Source: Bacillota bacterium
GTDB taxonomy: Bacteria; Bacillota; Clostridia; Lachnospirales; Lachnospiraceae
Reading direction: 5' to 3'
Assembly: GCA_023410575.1 (NCBI GenBank)
Contig: JAEYPP010000047.1
Location: 1-49,617, forward strand
DNA length: 49,617 nt
In this document: positions 9,475 through 17,630 of the stretch, piece by piece
Layout of the letters: every line of letters begins with the position of its first letter
Position numbering within the stretch: the stretch's first letter is position 1
Translations under genes and position numbers: made by a program
The notes under the pieces: generated by a model
The model's database searches: none
Told to the model about the DNA's origin: nothing
The model's input: the letters and a program-made list of their open reading frames with translations, nothing else

Positions 9475-9494
9475 ATGTGTGCAGATGTGTGCAA
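9475..9494. repeat. Tandem 10-bp direct repeat beside the tRNA
   Basis: ATGTGTGCAG is followed directly by ATGTGTGCAA. Short direct repeats near an attachment site are typical of integrase arm-type binding sites, so this may be a relic of an integrative element. That reading is inference. The first 44-codon frame reading out of this repeat (to 9619) has no recognisable product. Confidence 0.35.
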
Positions 9495-9680
9495 CATCCT
9501 TTTACGTACTCAACTGGTTATTTAATAGTAAAGTAAATAAGGGTACTGGGCGAATCCCAATTATGTATTATGAAAAAGAAAAAGCCTCCTTATTCCCTCT
9601 AAAATGACACGAGTAAACAGTTTTATTACTAAGTGAGTATTTACATGCATGTATTAAAATGGTATTTTAAGTAAAAGGAA

Positions 9681-9723
9681 TACATAAATTATGTAACTAG
9701 TTGTGTTTACTTATGTAACATAA
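9681..9723. promoter_or_regulatory. Paired palindromes upstream of the PLD-like gene
   Basis: A perfect 15-bp palindrome at 9681-9695 (TACATAA-A-TTATGTA) and a 13-bp palindrome at 9711-9723 (TTATGT-A-ACATAA) use the same half-sites in opposite order, about 16 bases apart. They lie 70-115 bases before the start of the large gene and could be operators. The rest of 9495-9794 is AT-rich with no gene I can support. Confidence 0.4.
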
Positions 9724-9794
9724 ATCTTAAATTTGCTGAGTTTTAAATTAAGAGCAATACTCAAAAATAATAGTCTACTTAAGGAGTTTTTTGT

Positions 9795-12700
9795 ATGAAT
9801 ACATTCTATAAATTATTTATGATAAAGATGGATGCCAACAGAAGTATTTTACTATATGGATATGCGTTACCAGATAGTAATAATGAACGTGGATGGAGTA
9901 GCGGAGTAATTGATAAGGGTTTAAGCTTATATAAACTAACCTGTGTTATGAATGAAAAACAATCACAGGAATAGCAGAGTCAGTTTGTAAATAAAGACGA
10001 AGTACTAATAAAAACAGAGTTTCATATCAAAGGAAAGTATGTGGAGAGGCCCAATACCATCTTTTATCAAAGAGGTGATGAAGCAAATGAAAGTGAAAGT
10101 TTTTTAACAAAAATATCAATAGTAAAAGAATATTGGAATTTAGATAAGTCCTATTTATTTCGCCAATTACAAGAGTTTTATGCCATGAGCGAACCAAAGA
10201 AACAACGAGAAAAAATAAATAAAGTAATGCAAAAAATATCTGAAGAAACTACTATTAACTTCTTGAATAGTTCAGCTGATAGAATTGGAAATATCGAGAT
10301 ATTTATACCAAGTAAACTTCAAGAGAATTTTGAGTGTAATGTGAACAGGATTTTTGATAGTAAATCAAAAGAGGTGAAAGCTAGGGGGATAGAGGTACTA
10401 AAGAAAAATGAAATTGATTATGATCTATTAATTAATTGTTGTTTATATAATGCAAAAAGATGTCTAATAAATGAAGTGAAGAAAATGAAAAGCACCGATA
10501 GGAAAATTGATTTTATAGCTGAAGAGGTTATTTCAGAAATCGAGGTTAGTATATGGAATGAAAAAACAGGAAAACTTGTCTATAGAGAACATAGCTCCTT
10601 ATGTAGGCAGTTAAAACTATCTATGAAGTTAATGAATAATACACAATATTTAATAAATGATGAGTGGACTACGAAACTTAAGAAGACTTTTGGAGGAAGT
10701 AATGAAAAAGAGCAAAAACTTAAGAAGGTTAAAAATATAAACCGTGAGAATAAGCCAAAGATATCTAATATAGGAGATTTCAAAGATGATCCATGGAATG
10801 AAGCAGGTAAGTTTGCAAGGAGGTTGATAAAGCAATATTGTATTGAAAGTCCCAAAGGGGCGTTTTGTAAAAAAGTAGGTGAGGGAGAATGTGAAATTGA
10901 TAGTTTTCAAAAGATAATACAACTTATTAATGAATCCAGGGTGAAAAAGGTTATAATTGTAGATCCCTATTTTTCGGTTATGGCAATTCAGAAATTCCTT
11001 CCCCGTATAACAAATTTGGATGTAAAAGTAGAGGTGTTAACAAGTTTAAGTAATATTAATCCAGATAAGGATGAAAATGAAGCGATGGATAAAGATTATC
11101 TTAACAAGGTGAGAAAGTTCCTAGAGAATAATAGTCAAGTAATTCATCAGTATATGAGGATAATTAATATTACTAGAAATGCAAAGACAGCTATTCATGA
11201 TAGATATTTAGTAAGATTATTAGATGATGAAACGATTGATGGATATTTGTTAAGTAATTCGTTGAATTCAGCAGGCCAAAATTATAGTTTTGTGATAGCT
11301 CCAATGGATAAAGAAGTCACATATCAGGTTTTAGAGTATATTAACGAGATAAAAGATGATGATCTACAAAGACAGAAAAGTAAAACAGAACGTCTCGATA
11401 TAGAAATTTTATGGGATACTTATGAAAAAAAATATGAAAAGCCAAATCACACTCTTGTTCCAGTAAAGAAATGGGAAAGTAGAATGAAGAACTCCTATGA
11501 GAAACAAGAAATAATAGAAATAGGTATATTTTTTTGCGAAGGTTGGGATAAGTCGATAGAATCAGCAAAAGAGAGTATCTTAAAATTATGCTGGTATTTA
11601 TATAATACCAGTAATTATACTGCCTCAGAATGCGCAGAATGGATTGTCAATAATAATATATCACGAAGTTATGTCATTAGAATCTGTGATGAGGCTGCTA
11701 CTGAGCTAGAAAAAGAAGAAGAACTATATGAAGAAACTGATATAAACAACCATAGCTCAGAGAGTAAGATGTTCAGAATAGCATTATCTAATGAAAGTCA
11801 AAATCAAGTACAAATCTATCCACAGCATCTTATGAATCAGTTCGTTCACTTCTTTTATGGGATTAATGGATATCTTGGTTCAGTATACGAATTAATCTAT
11901 GAGCTAAATAAAAAAGAAATTATTTCTGTTATGCAGAAAAATCATTCACCGAAAGCATTAGAATTTGTAATAGAGAAGATGTCATCTGAAAGAAATTTTG
12001 AATATGAAATGTATACTGAGATGAATAATTCGGAGATTACATGGATTAGACAGTGGTCATATTACTACTTAGCATGGTATGTTATAAGAAAATATGTAAA
12101 AGGAGAAAAGATAGAAGAATATATCGAGGAGTATGTATACGAAAATAAAAACATTGGAATTTATCAGTATGCTTGCTGTATCGAAGAAATTGCATTTGAA
12201 GTTCATTGTATAGAAGAAAGCAATAGAGGTAACCAAACTACCATATCTGTATTAAAGGAAGCACTGAATAACTGTATTGTAAATGAGGTAGAAATGCTTG
12301 AGAATACAACTGACTTCGAGTATGACGAAATATTTCATTTATTGGATGGACCTAATGAAGCACTCAATTGTAAAAATTATTTACAAATGGTTCAATTAAT
12401 GAAAAAGGACGATGTAGAAAAAAAATTTTTACTTAGAATGATTACACTACTTAAAGATAAATGGAAGATTAGTAAACAGTTTAATGAAAATTCTGATTAT
12501 AATGTAACTTATAATGCTGCTTATGCTAGCTTGATTTATTGGGATAACAATGTTGAAAAAATTTTTGTAGAGCTTAATATCGATAGTAAAAGTCTATTCT
12601 GTGCCTGTGAACCGGGAAGATATGATATGCATTATAATGAATGGAATAATGATGTTCAAAAGGTGTTATGGCAACTACTATTCCTCAAATTTTATAAAGA

Positions 12701-12869
12701 AATTTTACAATTACATAATGTACAAGATGATGATAGCTATAATCTAATAATAAAGAAAATTGATGTTCTTTCAGCAATTAAAGAGCAGAGCGATAAAGGG
12801 GATGATTATGCAAATTTAAGATCTAGTATATTTGACAAGGAAAATTTATTACAGGCGACTGAATTATAA
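9795..12869 (+). pseudogene. Large PLD-like protein, possible defence gene, interrupted by one amber codon
   Basis: An ATG at 9795 stands 8 bases after AAGGAG and opens a frame that stops at TAG 9972-9974 (codon 60); the same frame then runs open to 12869, 1024 codons in all. The context Q-S-Q-E-stop-Q-S-Q suggests a CAG-to-TAG change. A GTG at 10041 with AAAGGA upstream could restart a 942-residue product. In full-length numbering, VIIVDPYF (about 387-394), HDRYLV (about 468-473) and LLSNSLNSAG (about 485-494) resemble a phospholipase D-type active site (H-x-K...S-x-N), with R in place of K. The C-terminal half is helical and acidic, with no domain I recognise. Large PLD-like proteins near tRNA integration sites are often defence nucleases; I recall the VPA1262 name for similar proteins but cannot confirm it. 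It is alone in an islet bounded by tRNA-Gly tails. Confidence 0.6.
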
Positions 12870-12942
12870 TGAATTAAAAGTCATTTCATTTGAGTCCTCA
12901 TGAATTCGATGTGCTGGAAGCCCTCCTTTCATGTGGTTTCTA

Positions 12943-12980
12943 GTGAGGGTGGAATGTTCGAATCCCGTCGCGTGCTTTTT
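12943..12980 (+). repeat. Copy of the tRNA-Gly 3' end (attR-like), first
   Basis: Thirty-eight bases align without gaps to the tRNA-Gly 3' end from the anticodon stem through the T-arm, acceptor and first T-run (9377-9414). The last 24 bases (12957-12980) differ at only one position: CGCGTGC instead of CTCGTGC. It lies 73 bases past the end of the large PLD-like gene, so with the tRNA it brackets a 3.5-kb insert. It lacks the D and anticodon arms and cannot be a working tRNA. Confidence 0.8.
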
Positions 12981-12983
12981 ATA

Positions 12984-13025
12984 GGGGGTGGCGCACTAAG
13001 CGATTAGTGTCACCTCCATTTTTCT
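12984..13025 (+). terminator. Hairpin/terminator after the first tRNA-tail copy
   Basis: GGGGGTG (12984-12990) pairs with CACCTCC (13011-13017), with an inner CACTAA/TTAGTG stem and loop GCGA, followed by ATTTTTCT. It starts four bases after the tRNA-tail copy, the same order (tail, then hairpin) as after the true tRNA. Confidence 0.65.
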
Positions 13026-13199
13026 ACAACAAATAAGATTTATGGTAATTGTGAGTATTTGTTACTGGAAAAGAAATCAAGAGAGTGCTACGATCAGATT
13101 CATATTGAAAAAGTAGATGGTTATGAATTAGAGATTTATTATAGAACAGAAGACGGAAAGTGTTATTGCGAAACGTGGATTAGGGTTTTACCAAAATAG
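13026..13199 (+). pseudogene. 3' fragment of an unknown gene
   Basis: An open frame of 57 codons ends at TAG 13197-13199 but has no start codon or ribosome site. It reads from TTNKIYGNCEY through ECYDQIHIEKVDGYELEIYY to a C-terminus with CYCETWIRVLPK. The composition looks like real protein. I do not recognise the family. It lies between two decayed tRNA tails, so it is probably the remnant of the cargo of a second integration event. Confidence 0.4.
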
Positions 13200-13237
13200 A
13201 CAATGGACCACATTAATCCCTTTCTTTCAGTATATTT

Positions 13238-13272
13238 CGAGGGAATGGATTTTAAATTCCGCCTCGTACTTA
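13238..13272 (+). repeat. Copy of the tRNA-Gly 3' end, second and more decayed
   Basis: Aligning CGAGGG...CCTCGTACTTA without gaps to the tRNA-Gly 3' end gives 24 of 35 matches, with the ends (CGAGGG and CTCGTxCTTA) best kept. It is followed within 4 bases by a strong hairpin, as the other copies are. Greater decay suggests an older event than the copy at 12943. Confidence 0.6.
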
Positions 13273-13275
13273 CAA

Positions 13276-13329
13276 GAACCAGTAAAATTATGGGTTTCAG
13301 AGATTATCTGTAATTGATTTTACTGGTTC
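13276..13329 (+). terminator. Hairpin after the second tRNA-tail copy
   Basis: A perfect 13-bp stem, GAACCAGTAAAAT (13276-13288) with ATTTTACTGGTTC (13317-13329), loop 28 bases, followed by ATTTAATTTTA. The downstream T content is modest, so it may be a weak terminator or a structural remnant. Confidence 0.55.
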
Positions 13330-13394
13330 ATTTAATTTTATAATTAGTTCCAACACACACGGTTATCATTATTAAATTTACATTGAAAGAAAGT

Positions 13395-13440
13395 CTATAC
13401 TATTAAATAGTGTAGAAAGTACACTTTCATAAAAAGTGTA
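13395..13440. promoter_or_regulatory. Two dyads upstream of the P-loop kinase-like gene
   Basis: CTATACTATT-A-AATAGTGTAG (one mismatch) at 13395-13415 and TACACTT (13420-13426) with AAGTGTA (13434-13440). They lie about 100 bases before the start codon at 13533 and may be operators or a hairpin. No regulator for them is evident. Confidence 0.3.
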
Positions 13441-13532
13441 AAATAATAGCTGTAATTATGTTTTTATATTGATTAAAATATGATATTATAGCTTAAGCAT
13501 ACTACAAATTAGAACTTAGGGAGGTCTTTATC

Positions 13533-14087
13533 ATGAAAAATGTAATTCATATTTTTGGTGCTTCAGGTTCTGGTACAACAACGTTGGGGAAGAAAATTTG
13601 TGAAGAATTAGGATATGAATTAATGGATACAGATGATTATTTTTGGATGCCTACAGAACCAAAATTCACACTGAAACGCCCTCCTAAAGAACGAATAGAA
13701 CGAATGAAAAAAGATATTGATAAATCAGAGAATGTTGTAATATCTGGTTCCCTTACCGATTGGGGAGATGCATTAATTCCATATTTTACATTGGCCATAA
13801 GAATTGAAATGGATCAGGGTATACGTATTGAAAGATTAGAGAAAAGAGAAGTGGAACGATATGGTTCACGTATGGAACCTGGTGGAGATATGCACCAACA
13901 GCATATTGATTTTGTTGAATGGGCAAAATCTTATGACAATGGTGGGATGGATATTAGAAGTAAAGCGAAGCATGATGAATGGCAGAAGTTAATTTCGTGT
14001 AAAATTCTATATTTAGATGGAGAAGACGAATTGGAGGATAAATTTGCAAAAGTATTAAAAGCTCTTGATTGCGTCGTTATAAGGTGA
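13533..14087 (+). CDS. P-loop nucleotide kinase-like protein
   Basis: A 184-residue protein with a Walker A motif at the N-terminus (GASGSGTTTLGK) and the general layout of small nucleoside/adenylate-kinase-like P-loop proteins: ELMDTDDYFW follows the first helix as a substrate-side acidic motif, VVISGSLTDW forms the central strand, and a lid-like RLEKREVERYGSR segment lies in the middle. It probably phosphorylates a small molecule or nucleotide, but the acceptor is unknown. GGGAGG lies 10 bases before ATG 13533. It is followed at 46 bases by a DUF3795 gene. It is just outside the tRNA-tail region and may be part of the normal chromosome rather than the islet. Confidence 0.75.
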   Translation: MKNVIHIFGASGSGTTTLGKKICEELGYELMDTDDYFWMPTEPKFTLKRPPKERIERMKKDIDKSENVVISGSLTDWGDALIPYFTLAIRIEMDQGIRIERLEKREVERYGSRMEPGGDMHQQHIDFVEWAKSYDNGGMDIRSKAKHDEWQKLISCKILYLDGEDELEDKFAKVLKALDCVVIR

Positions 14088-14133
14088 AAACGAATTACAA
14101 AAAGAATATAAGAGTCTGAAAAGGAGAACAGAG

Positions 14134-14601
14134 ATGGATAAAAAAGAAATATTGCAAAGAGTGGCCCCGTGTTCTTTGATGTGTCATACGTGTGAAGCAT
14201 ATGAGAAAGGCGTAATTTGTGAGTCTGCAAGAAGGTTATTAAAATATATGGATGGTGCAAAAGAATTTCATGAAAAGCATAATCCAAGCTTTGTAGAACG
14301 ATATCGTATATTCGAGGAAGAATTAGAAAGATGTAGTTCAGGAATTTGCTCGGGCTGCCGTAATAGAGAGCATCATGGATGCAGTATCAAGGGGTGCTTT
14401 ATTCTAGATTGTACGAAAGATCATGGCATTGACTTTTGTGGTGAATGTGGGGAATTCCCATGCAATAAAGTATCTGAAATTTTTGAAGATGAAGTATACA
14501 AACAGTGGCTAAATGGAAATAGGACAATTAAGGATAGTGGGATTGATGCTTATTGGTTAAGTAGATGCGATAAATCACATTATGGTGCTTATAAGAAATA
14601 G
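14134..14601 (+). CDS. DUF3795 cysteine-rich protein
   Basis: A 155-residue protein with the DUF3795 pattern: an N-terminal APCSLMCHTCEAY, a middle SGICSGCRNREHHGCSIKGC and the C-terminal DFCGECGEFPCNK. Twelve or more cysteines in C-x2-C arrangements suggest metal binding, probably zinc or an iron-sulfur site, in the cytoplasm. No biochemical role is established for the family that I know of. AAAGGAG is 8 bases before the ATG. It follows the kinase-like gene on the same strand without a visible terminator between them. Confidence 0.8.
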   Translation: MDKKEILQRVAPCSLMCHTCEAYEKGVICESARRLLKYMDGAKEFHEKHNPSFVERYRIFEEELERCSSGICSGCRNREHHGCSIKGCFILDCTKDHGIDFCGECGEFPCNKVSEIFEDEVYKQWLNGNRTIKDSGIDAYWLSRCDKSHYGAYKK

Positions 14602-14671
14602 ATTACATATTCCGATTTCACTACACAAAATTGCGTAGAAGGAGTATTAAAATGTATTCAGAATTAAATAT

Positions 14672-14701
14672 TTGACTTACATTACCCCAGAATGCTATAA
14701 T
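14672..14701 (+). promoter_or_regulatory. Promoter of the lipoprotein gene
   Basis: TTGACT at 14672-14677, an 18-base spacer and TATAAT at 14696-14701, followed 26 bases later by the ATG with GGAGGA. Confidence 0.65.
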
Positions 14702-14727
14702 AAGGAAAATATTTACATGGAGGAATA

Positions 14728-15960
14728 ATGAAAAAAATACTATTCTTCATCACATTAATTACTTCGAGTGTCTTTATAACAAGTTGTGGTGGTAAACAGG
14801 TCGTACAGTCCGCTACTGATAACATGAATTCGATAGTAAGTATAAATGAGCAAACACTTCAATTAACACCAATTCCTATAATTAATAATAATAATGAAAC
14901 CCCGAAACCTATCGAAGAATCACAAAGTGATGACCAACTCTTAGATTCATGGCTTGGGGATTATATATTCACAGAATATATTGATTCGGGGGATTATACC
15001 AAGTTTTATGAGGTCTTTATATCAAAAGAAAATAATGAATATACAGCAAAAATCAAGATAGATGATACTGGAGAAGGTACTTATAGTTCTTTACAGGCAG
15101 AAATCAAGGGAGATGATAAACAAATTAATTTTATATTTAGTGATTATTTACTAGACGAACAAAACACGAATAAACCCTTTAAATTAGGAGATAACTTACT
15201 TCGATTTACTAAAACAGAAACAGGTATAAAAACACATTGGGATAAAATAGTACCTACCAACGATATAAACAAAGCTGATGGAACATATTTTAAAGTACGC
15301 GAAAACAGTGACGGATATTTAGGACATTGGTACACTGAAATTCCGTTTACAGGAGGTAATAGTACAACCATTGAAATAAAAGAAATGTCCAATACATCAG
15401 TAAGTTTTCATTTATATTTTAGTCGCACATATTATTATGATGGTATAAATGTTAAATTAGAGAATAATATTGCAAAGTTTGTTGATAACGATGGTGAATA
15501 TATAATAAGTGGTACAATAGAATTTGTAAATAAAAGCATTATAGTTAATATCGAGAAAAGTACTTTTCCAATTTTAAGCATAGGAGAAACAATTTTTAAT
15601 TATAAAGTTAGTGAGTTTGCACCAGTTTATATTAGTCCAAGTAATGATGCCACAGATGTTGATTTAGGAAAAGGTATAGAAATAGATTTTGGCCGAACGA
15701 TATCTCCAAATGTAAATCCTTCGGAATATATAACAAAGGCTAATGTTTCAAACGATTCAGATGATGGATTTGCAGAAATGACGGTAGAAATAAAAGGCAC
15801 TAAGTTAATATTCTTACCTGCTTATGATGCAATGAAAATGTTTAATGAAGTAATTGAACCTGGCCAAAAGTATGTATTTACAATAGAAGAAGGTGTGTAT
15901 AGTGATGAGGTGGGGAATATAAATAGCGAAATAAGAATTGAATTTACGACAAAAAGTTAA
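14728..15960 (+). CDS. Lipoprotein with C-terminal bacterial Ig-like domain
   Basis: A 410-residue exported protein. MKKILFFITLITSSVFITSC is a lipoprotein signal peptide with the lipobox ITSC, so the mature cysteine is anchored to the outer face of the membrane. Then comes a low-complexity N/T/P/E linker (about 45-75), two beta-rich repeats that each begin with a glycine-tryptophan-type strand (LLDSWLGDYIFTEY near 80 and GYLGHWYTEIPF near 200), and a C-terminal Ig-like domain of the SbsA type (about 300-410; SPSNDATDVDLGKGIEIDF ... FTIEEGVYSDEVGN). The Ig domain suggests binding to a surface polymer or protein. No enzymatic motif is visible. It has its own promoter and is followed by an inverted-repeat terminator. 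Confidence 0.8.
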   Translation: MKKILFFITLITSSVFITSCGGKQVVQSATDNMNSIVSINEQTLQLTPIPIINNNNETPKPIEESQSDDQLLDSWLGDYIFTEYIDSGDYTKFYEVFISKENNEYTAKIKIDDTGEGTYSSLQAEIKGDDKQINFIFSDYLLDEQNTNKPFKLGDNLLRFTKTETGIKTHWDKIVPTNDINKADGTYFKVRENSDGYLGHWYTEIPFTGGNSTTIEIKEMSNTSVSFHLYFSRTYYYDGINVKLENNIAKFVDNDGEYIISGTIEFVNKSIIVNIEKSTFPILSIGETIFNYKVSEFAPVYISPSNDATDVDLGKGIEIDFGRTISPNVNPSEYITKANVSNDSDDGFAEMTVEIKGTKLIFLPAYDAMKMFNEVIEPGQKYVFTIEEGVYSDEVGNINSEIRIEFTTKS

Positions 15961-16003
15961 AGCAATAACACTACATCAATAAAAAAGCACGCATCCTGAT
16001 ATG

Positions 16004-16057
16004 ATCCTCCATAAGTAGATATGGCAAATAACCAAAATCTATTTATGGAGGATTTTA
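16004..16057 (+). terminator. Terminator after the lipoprotein gene
   Basis: A 17-bp stem: ATCCTCCATAAGTAGAT at 16004-16020 pairs with ATCTATTTATGGAGGAT at 16037-16053 (one G-T wobble), followed by TTTA. The symmetry would also work on the other strand. Confidence 0.7.
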
Positions 16058-16113
16058 GGCTGTATAAATAAGCTGTGAATTAAGCCACTTTCTTTTCAGT
16101 ATTTCCCTCCCTC

Positions 16114-16166
16114 TTGACGGGAGTATTTCTTTTGTGCTATACTGACTAAAATTATTAATATAGTCA
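16114..16166 (+). promoter_or_regulatory. Promoter and probable operator of the TetR-ABC operon
   Basis: TTGACG (16114-16119), an 18-base spacer, TATACT (16138-16143). Starting at the -10 box, TGACTA (16143-16148) and TAGTCA (16161-16166) form a dyad spanning the transcription start. This position is typical of TetR self-repression sites; binding itself is inferred. Confidence 0.65.
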
Positions 16167-16188
16167 AATAGTTTTGCAGGAGGTTGTT

Positions 16189-16785
16189 ATGCCAAGAACA
16201 TATAGTGAGAAAGAGCGTCAGGTCATTATATCTGAGCTTAGACGTGCCGCAATGGAATCAATGATTCAAAAAGGGATCAAGAAAACAACCATTGATGAAC
16301 TAGTGGAGAAGATACGGATTCCAAAAGGTACTTTTTATCTATTTTATAAATCGAAGGAATTACTTTTATTTGATGCAATCATGCAAAAGGAAGAAGAGCT
16401 ACATGAAAAAATGGGGCAAAAGTTTTTAAGTATTGTAGAAAATCTTTCAGTGGATTCCCTAACAAATCTTTTGTTTGATTTTTACCAAATGGGCTTTGAA
16501 TTAGGAATACTTCCACTAATGTTAAATGGTGAGCTTGACATTCTAATTCGTAAGCTACCTGATGATATCGTGGCTGATAGCATCTCAAGGGATGATGATT
16601 TTATTGTGATATTTTTGAAACTATTTCCTCACATGGATCGAGAAAAATTACAATTATATTCTGCGGCATTTCGAGCAATTTTCTTTACTGCCGCCTACAA
16701 AAGAGAAATTGGTGATGATTATGAAAGTGTACTTAAGTTACTAATTCAAGGCATTGTGCTACAGATATGGGAGGAAAATCAATGA
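16189..16785 (+). CDS. TetR/AcrR-family repressor of the adjacent ABC exporter
   Basis: A 198-residue regulator with an N-terminal TetR helix-turn-helix (KKTTIDELVEKIRIPKGTFYLFYKSKE, residues about 35-60) and a helical ligand/dimer domain. GCAGGAGG precedes the ATG at 16189; an upstream TTG overlaps that site. Its stop overlaps the start of the ABC ATPase (ATGA), giving translational coupling, and a dyad at the promoter is a likely operator, so it probably represses its own operon until an exported compound appears. The inducer is not known. Confidence 0.85.
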   Translation: MPRTYSEKERQVIISELRRAAMESMIQKGIKKTTIDELVEKIRIPKGTFYLFYKSKELLLFDAIMQKEEELHEKMGQKFLSIVENLSVDSLTNLLFDFYQMGFELGILPLMLNGELDILIRKLPDDIVADSISRDDDFIVIFLKLFPHMDREKLQLYSAAFRAIFFTAAYKREIGDDYESVLKLLIQGIVLQIWEENQ

Positions 16786-17630
16786 TTGAGATTAAGAATT
16801 TGTCTTTTAGTTATACAAAAGAGCCCTTTGTTCGTGACATTAACTTCTCTGTAAAAAGTGGAGAGATTTTTGGCTTTTTAGGTCCGTCAGGTGCAGGCAA
16901 GAGTACGATACAAAAGGTTTTAATTGGAATGCTTCCGAACTATAATGGTAGCGTTAAAGTAAATCATGTAGAAGTAAAGCAGCACGATAACCGTTTTTAT
17001 GAGGATATCGGTGTTGATTTTGAATATCCAAGCCTTTATGAAAAACTTACTGCAAGACAAAATCTCGACTTTTTCGCATCTCTATATTCGAAGGATAAAT
17101 ACGACTCAGAGGAGATGCTATCTGCGGTTGGATTATTACGTGATGCCGATAAGAAGGTGTCTGAGTTTTCCAAAGGAATGAAGAGTCGTCTAAACTTTAT
17201 CAAAGCATTGATTCATAAACCTAACATACTATTTCTTGACGAGCCGACAAGTGGACTTGACCCTTCCAATGCAAGACAGATGAAGGACTTGATTTTACAG
17301 CAAAAGGCACTTGGTAAGACGATTATATTAACTACTCATAACATGGAAGATGCAGCAGAACTTTGTGATCGAGTAGCTTTCATTGTGGACGGTCAAATCA
17401 GAGCGATGGATGCACCACATCGCTTAATTATGCAAAAAGGTGCTAAAAAGCTTGTTTATACATACCTAGAAGATAATGAGGAGAAAAAAGCAGAATGTCT
17501 CATAGAAGCTACACAAAAGGAGGAACGATTACAAAATCTAATACTTCAAAATCGTTTACTCACCATTCATTCTTTAGAACCTAATCTTGGTGATATATTT
17601 ATGGAGATCACAGGGAGGCGATTGTCATGA
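16782..17630 (+). CDS. ABC transporter ATP-binding protein (drug-export type)
   Basis: A 282-residue ATPase: Walker A GPSGAGKST near residue 37, a Q-loop region, signature FSKGMKSRL (LSGGQ-like, with K and M replacing the common residues), Walker B ILFLDEP and the switch histidine in LTTHNMEDA. The C-terminal extension of about 70 residues is usual for exporter ATPases of the CcmA/fluoroquinolone type. Its start codon overlaps the stop of the tetR gene, and its stop overlaps the ATG of the first permease. The substrate is unknown; export of an antibiotic or lipid is inference. Confidence 0.88.
   Translation: MIEIKNLSFSYTKEPFVRDINFSVKSGEIFGFLGPSGAGKSTIQKVLIGMLPNYNGSVKVNHVEVKQHDNRFYEDIGVDFEYPSLYEKLTARQNLDFFASLYSKDKYDSEEMLSAVGLLRDADKKVSEFSKGMKSRLNFIKALIHKPNILFLDEPTSGLDPSNARQMKDLILQQKALGKTIILTTHNMEDAAELCDRVAFIVDGQIRAMDAPHRLIMQKGAKKLVYTYLEDNEEKKAECLIEATQKEERLQNLILQNRLLTIHSLEPNLGDIFMEITGRRLS

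Noticed and set aside
9475..9619. A 44-codon frame MCATSFYVLNWLFNSK... after the first tRNA
   Set aside because: No ribosome site, starts within a decamer repeat, and composition gives no recognisable protein.
9972..9974. Amber codon as pyrrolysine
   Set aside because: No pyl genes are visible in the window, the protein is not a methylamine methyltransferase, and the neighbouring glutamine codons make a simple CAG-to-TAG change more likely.
12870..12980. A second full tRNA or tRNA pseudogene at the islet end
   Set aside because: Only the T-arm and 3' acceptor side match tRNA-Gly; D-arm, 5' acceptor and anticodon loop are absent, so it is an att-type tail, not a tRNA.
9339..13329. CRISPR array or direct repeats of defined spacing
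   Set aside because: The tail copies are only three, at unequal distance, and match a tRNA; no array was seen in the window.
14651..14674. A seven-codon frame after AGAAGGAG (MYSELNI) before the lipoprotein
   Set aside because: It overlaps the -35 box of the lipoprotein promoter and is too short to support; could be the start of a lost gene.
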